From Anaerosolibacter carboniphilus (GTDB taxonomy: Bacteria > Bacillota > Clostridia > Peptostreptococcales > Thermotaleaceae): a DNA stretch of 52,915 nt. Positions 52,307 to 52,915 of the stretch are shown one piece after another (the first letter of the stretch is position 1; each line of letters begins with the position of its first letter). The notes below the pieces were generated by a model. The model ran no database searches. It was not told the origin of the DNA and saw only the letters and a program-made list of their open reading frames with translations. The translations under genes were made by a program, and so were the position numbers. The stretch is taken from assembly GCF_014205875.1 (NCBI RefSeq), contig NZ_JACHEN010000038.1, positions 1-52,915 of the forward strand, in the 5' to 3' direction.

Positions 52307-52561
52307 GCTTCCCTCCTATATTTTATATGTGGCTAATTGTAAAAATTATACTATACATACTAATGACACCACAATTTCAAATAAGTTGCAAATAATTACA
52401 TGTTTTTACATTATTTTATTTATTTTATTAAATTAAATATGCTTATAATAAACAAAATTTATTGCGCTGTTAGTTAATATACTACAAATTATATAATAAG
52501 TTTGAGTTTAAGTAGTGGCCGCTAATACACTCATATAACAATAATAGGGGGATTTTAACTT

Positions 52562-52825
52562 ATGATTAAAAATAAAAGAGTCATTTTATTATTAGTTGCT
52601 CTATTTGTGCTAGCGTCAAGTATAAGTGGTTTTGCTGCTACTTCATGGAGTGCTCCTAATGGAGGTGTCTGGACATTTACAAAAACTGATGGAAGTAATC
52701 CAATACTACGACCTGAAACAATTAAATATATACCATATGACGAATTAGCCTTAATTCAGGCAAACAAATTGACTAAAGCAGACCTGTCCACTATAGCTAA
52801 CGTAATTAGAGATAAAGGCGTATGA
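52562..52825 (+). pseudogene. Secreted protein gene, probably cut short by an IS element
   Basis: The 87 codons start with a Sec signal peptide (MIKNKRVILLLVALFVLASS, cleavage likely after GFA) and go on to a mature part SWSAPNGGVWTFTKTDGSNP and a helix DELALIQANKLTKADLSTIA. Its TGA stop is formed by the first bases of the IS3-type terminal repeat, so the true C terminus is probably lost; the product may still be secreted. AGGGGGA precedes the ATG. Family not recognised. Divergent from the LuxR gene. Confidence 0.6.
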
Positions 52826-52915
52826 CCTTTACCCAATTTGATGGACACACATCAAAGCTAGTATAATAAAAGTAAGATGGAGGTGTCCTTATGGGTAAGA
52901 AAAAAACTTATGATC
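52823..52915 (+). mobile_element. Left end of an IS3-family (IS150-like) element, cut by the window
   Basis: TGACCTTTACCCAATTTGAT followed by GGACAC aligns with the IS150-type terminal repeat (TGTACTGCACCCATTTTGTT...). About 45 nt further, GGAGGTG precedes the transposase orfA start (MGKKKTYD) at 52891, which runs off the window. The other end and any target duplication are outside. Confidence 0.75.
52891..52915 (+). CDS. Transposase OrfA, first codons only
   Basis: ATG GGT AAG AAA AAA ACT TAT GAT reads MGKKKTYD, the usual beginning of IS3-group OrfA proteins, with GGAGGTG before it. Only eight codons are visible. Confidence 0.6.

Noticed and set aside
1..52915. CRISPR arrays, tRNA or rRNA genes, prophage or toxin-antitoxin modules
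   Set aside because: No regularly spaced repeats, no cloverleaf-like sequences and no phage or toxin-antitoxin genes were seen on either strand.

Overview
The window looks like a chromosomal segment of a low-GC, anaerobic, amino-acid-fermenting clostridium, probably close to Alkaliphilus or the Peptostreptococcaceae. This rests on the D-proline reductase (prd) operon with two selenocysteine genes, T-box leaders, an NiaR-type nad repressor, a clostridial agrBD pair and AT-rich intergenic DNA. No rRNA or tRNA gene is present, so the species is not fixed.

Layout. 0-2.2 kb: serA behind a serine T-box. 2.2-7 kb: carB, carA and an unrecognised 160-residue protein, all minus strand. 7.4-12.1 kb: divergent arginine genes argD-argB (minus) and argC-argJ (plus). 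Promoters with ArgR-like boxes lie between them, and a near-copy of the argB promoter sits before the 160-residue gene. 12.3-13.7 kb: hemL. 13.7-15.8 kb: a chemoreceptor. 15.9-25.5 kb (minus strand): prdR, then prdC-prdA-small gene-prdB-prdD-prdE-prdF-TSUP permease. prdB and prdC each need readthrough of an in-frame UGA followed by a stem-loop. prdC has a sigma-54 type -24/-12 promoter, and three copies of a 16-bp dyad upstream are candidate PrdR sites. 26-35 kb: a DMT permease, ptsI, a small conserved gene, lepB, serS behind a second serine T-box, small hypotheticals, a site-2-protease-like M50 protein and a TolB-like lipoprotein. 35-43.5 kb: a UPF0182 membrane protein, a PfoR-type EIIC protein, and nadC-nadB-nadA under niaR. 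43.6-45.7 kb: a second chemoreceptor.

45.9-48.1 kb holds a compact agr-like peptide-signalling cassette: agrB, a 41-codon agrD, a six-helix membrane protein and a short AgrC-like kinase. The usual long receptor seems to be split in two, and no agrA follows. 48.1-50.8 kb: a GntR/FCD regulator with a palindromic candidate operator, and pepD. The last 2 kb is more AT-rich and looks like accessory DNA: a frameshifted copper-amine-oxidase-like gene, a small membrane protein, a LuxR-type regulator and a divergent secreted protein whose stop codon coincides with the tip of an IS3-family element running off the window.

Functionally, the prd block makes a complete Stickland electron sink: PrdF makes D-proline, PrdA/PrdB reduce it to 5-aminovalerate, PrdC supplies electrons and PrdR controls the set. 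The rest is amino-acid, NAD and tetrapyrrole biosynthesis with well-marked cis-regulation. The best leads for novelty are the agr cassette, the PrdD/PrdE split exactly at the PrdA self-cleavage site, the repeated dyads before prdC, and the secreted protein beside the LuxR gene.
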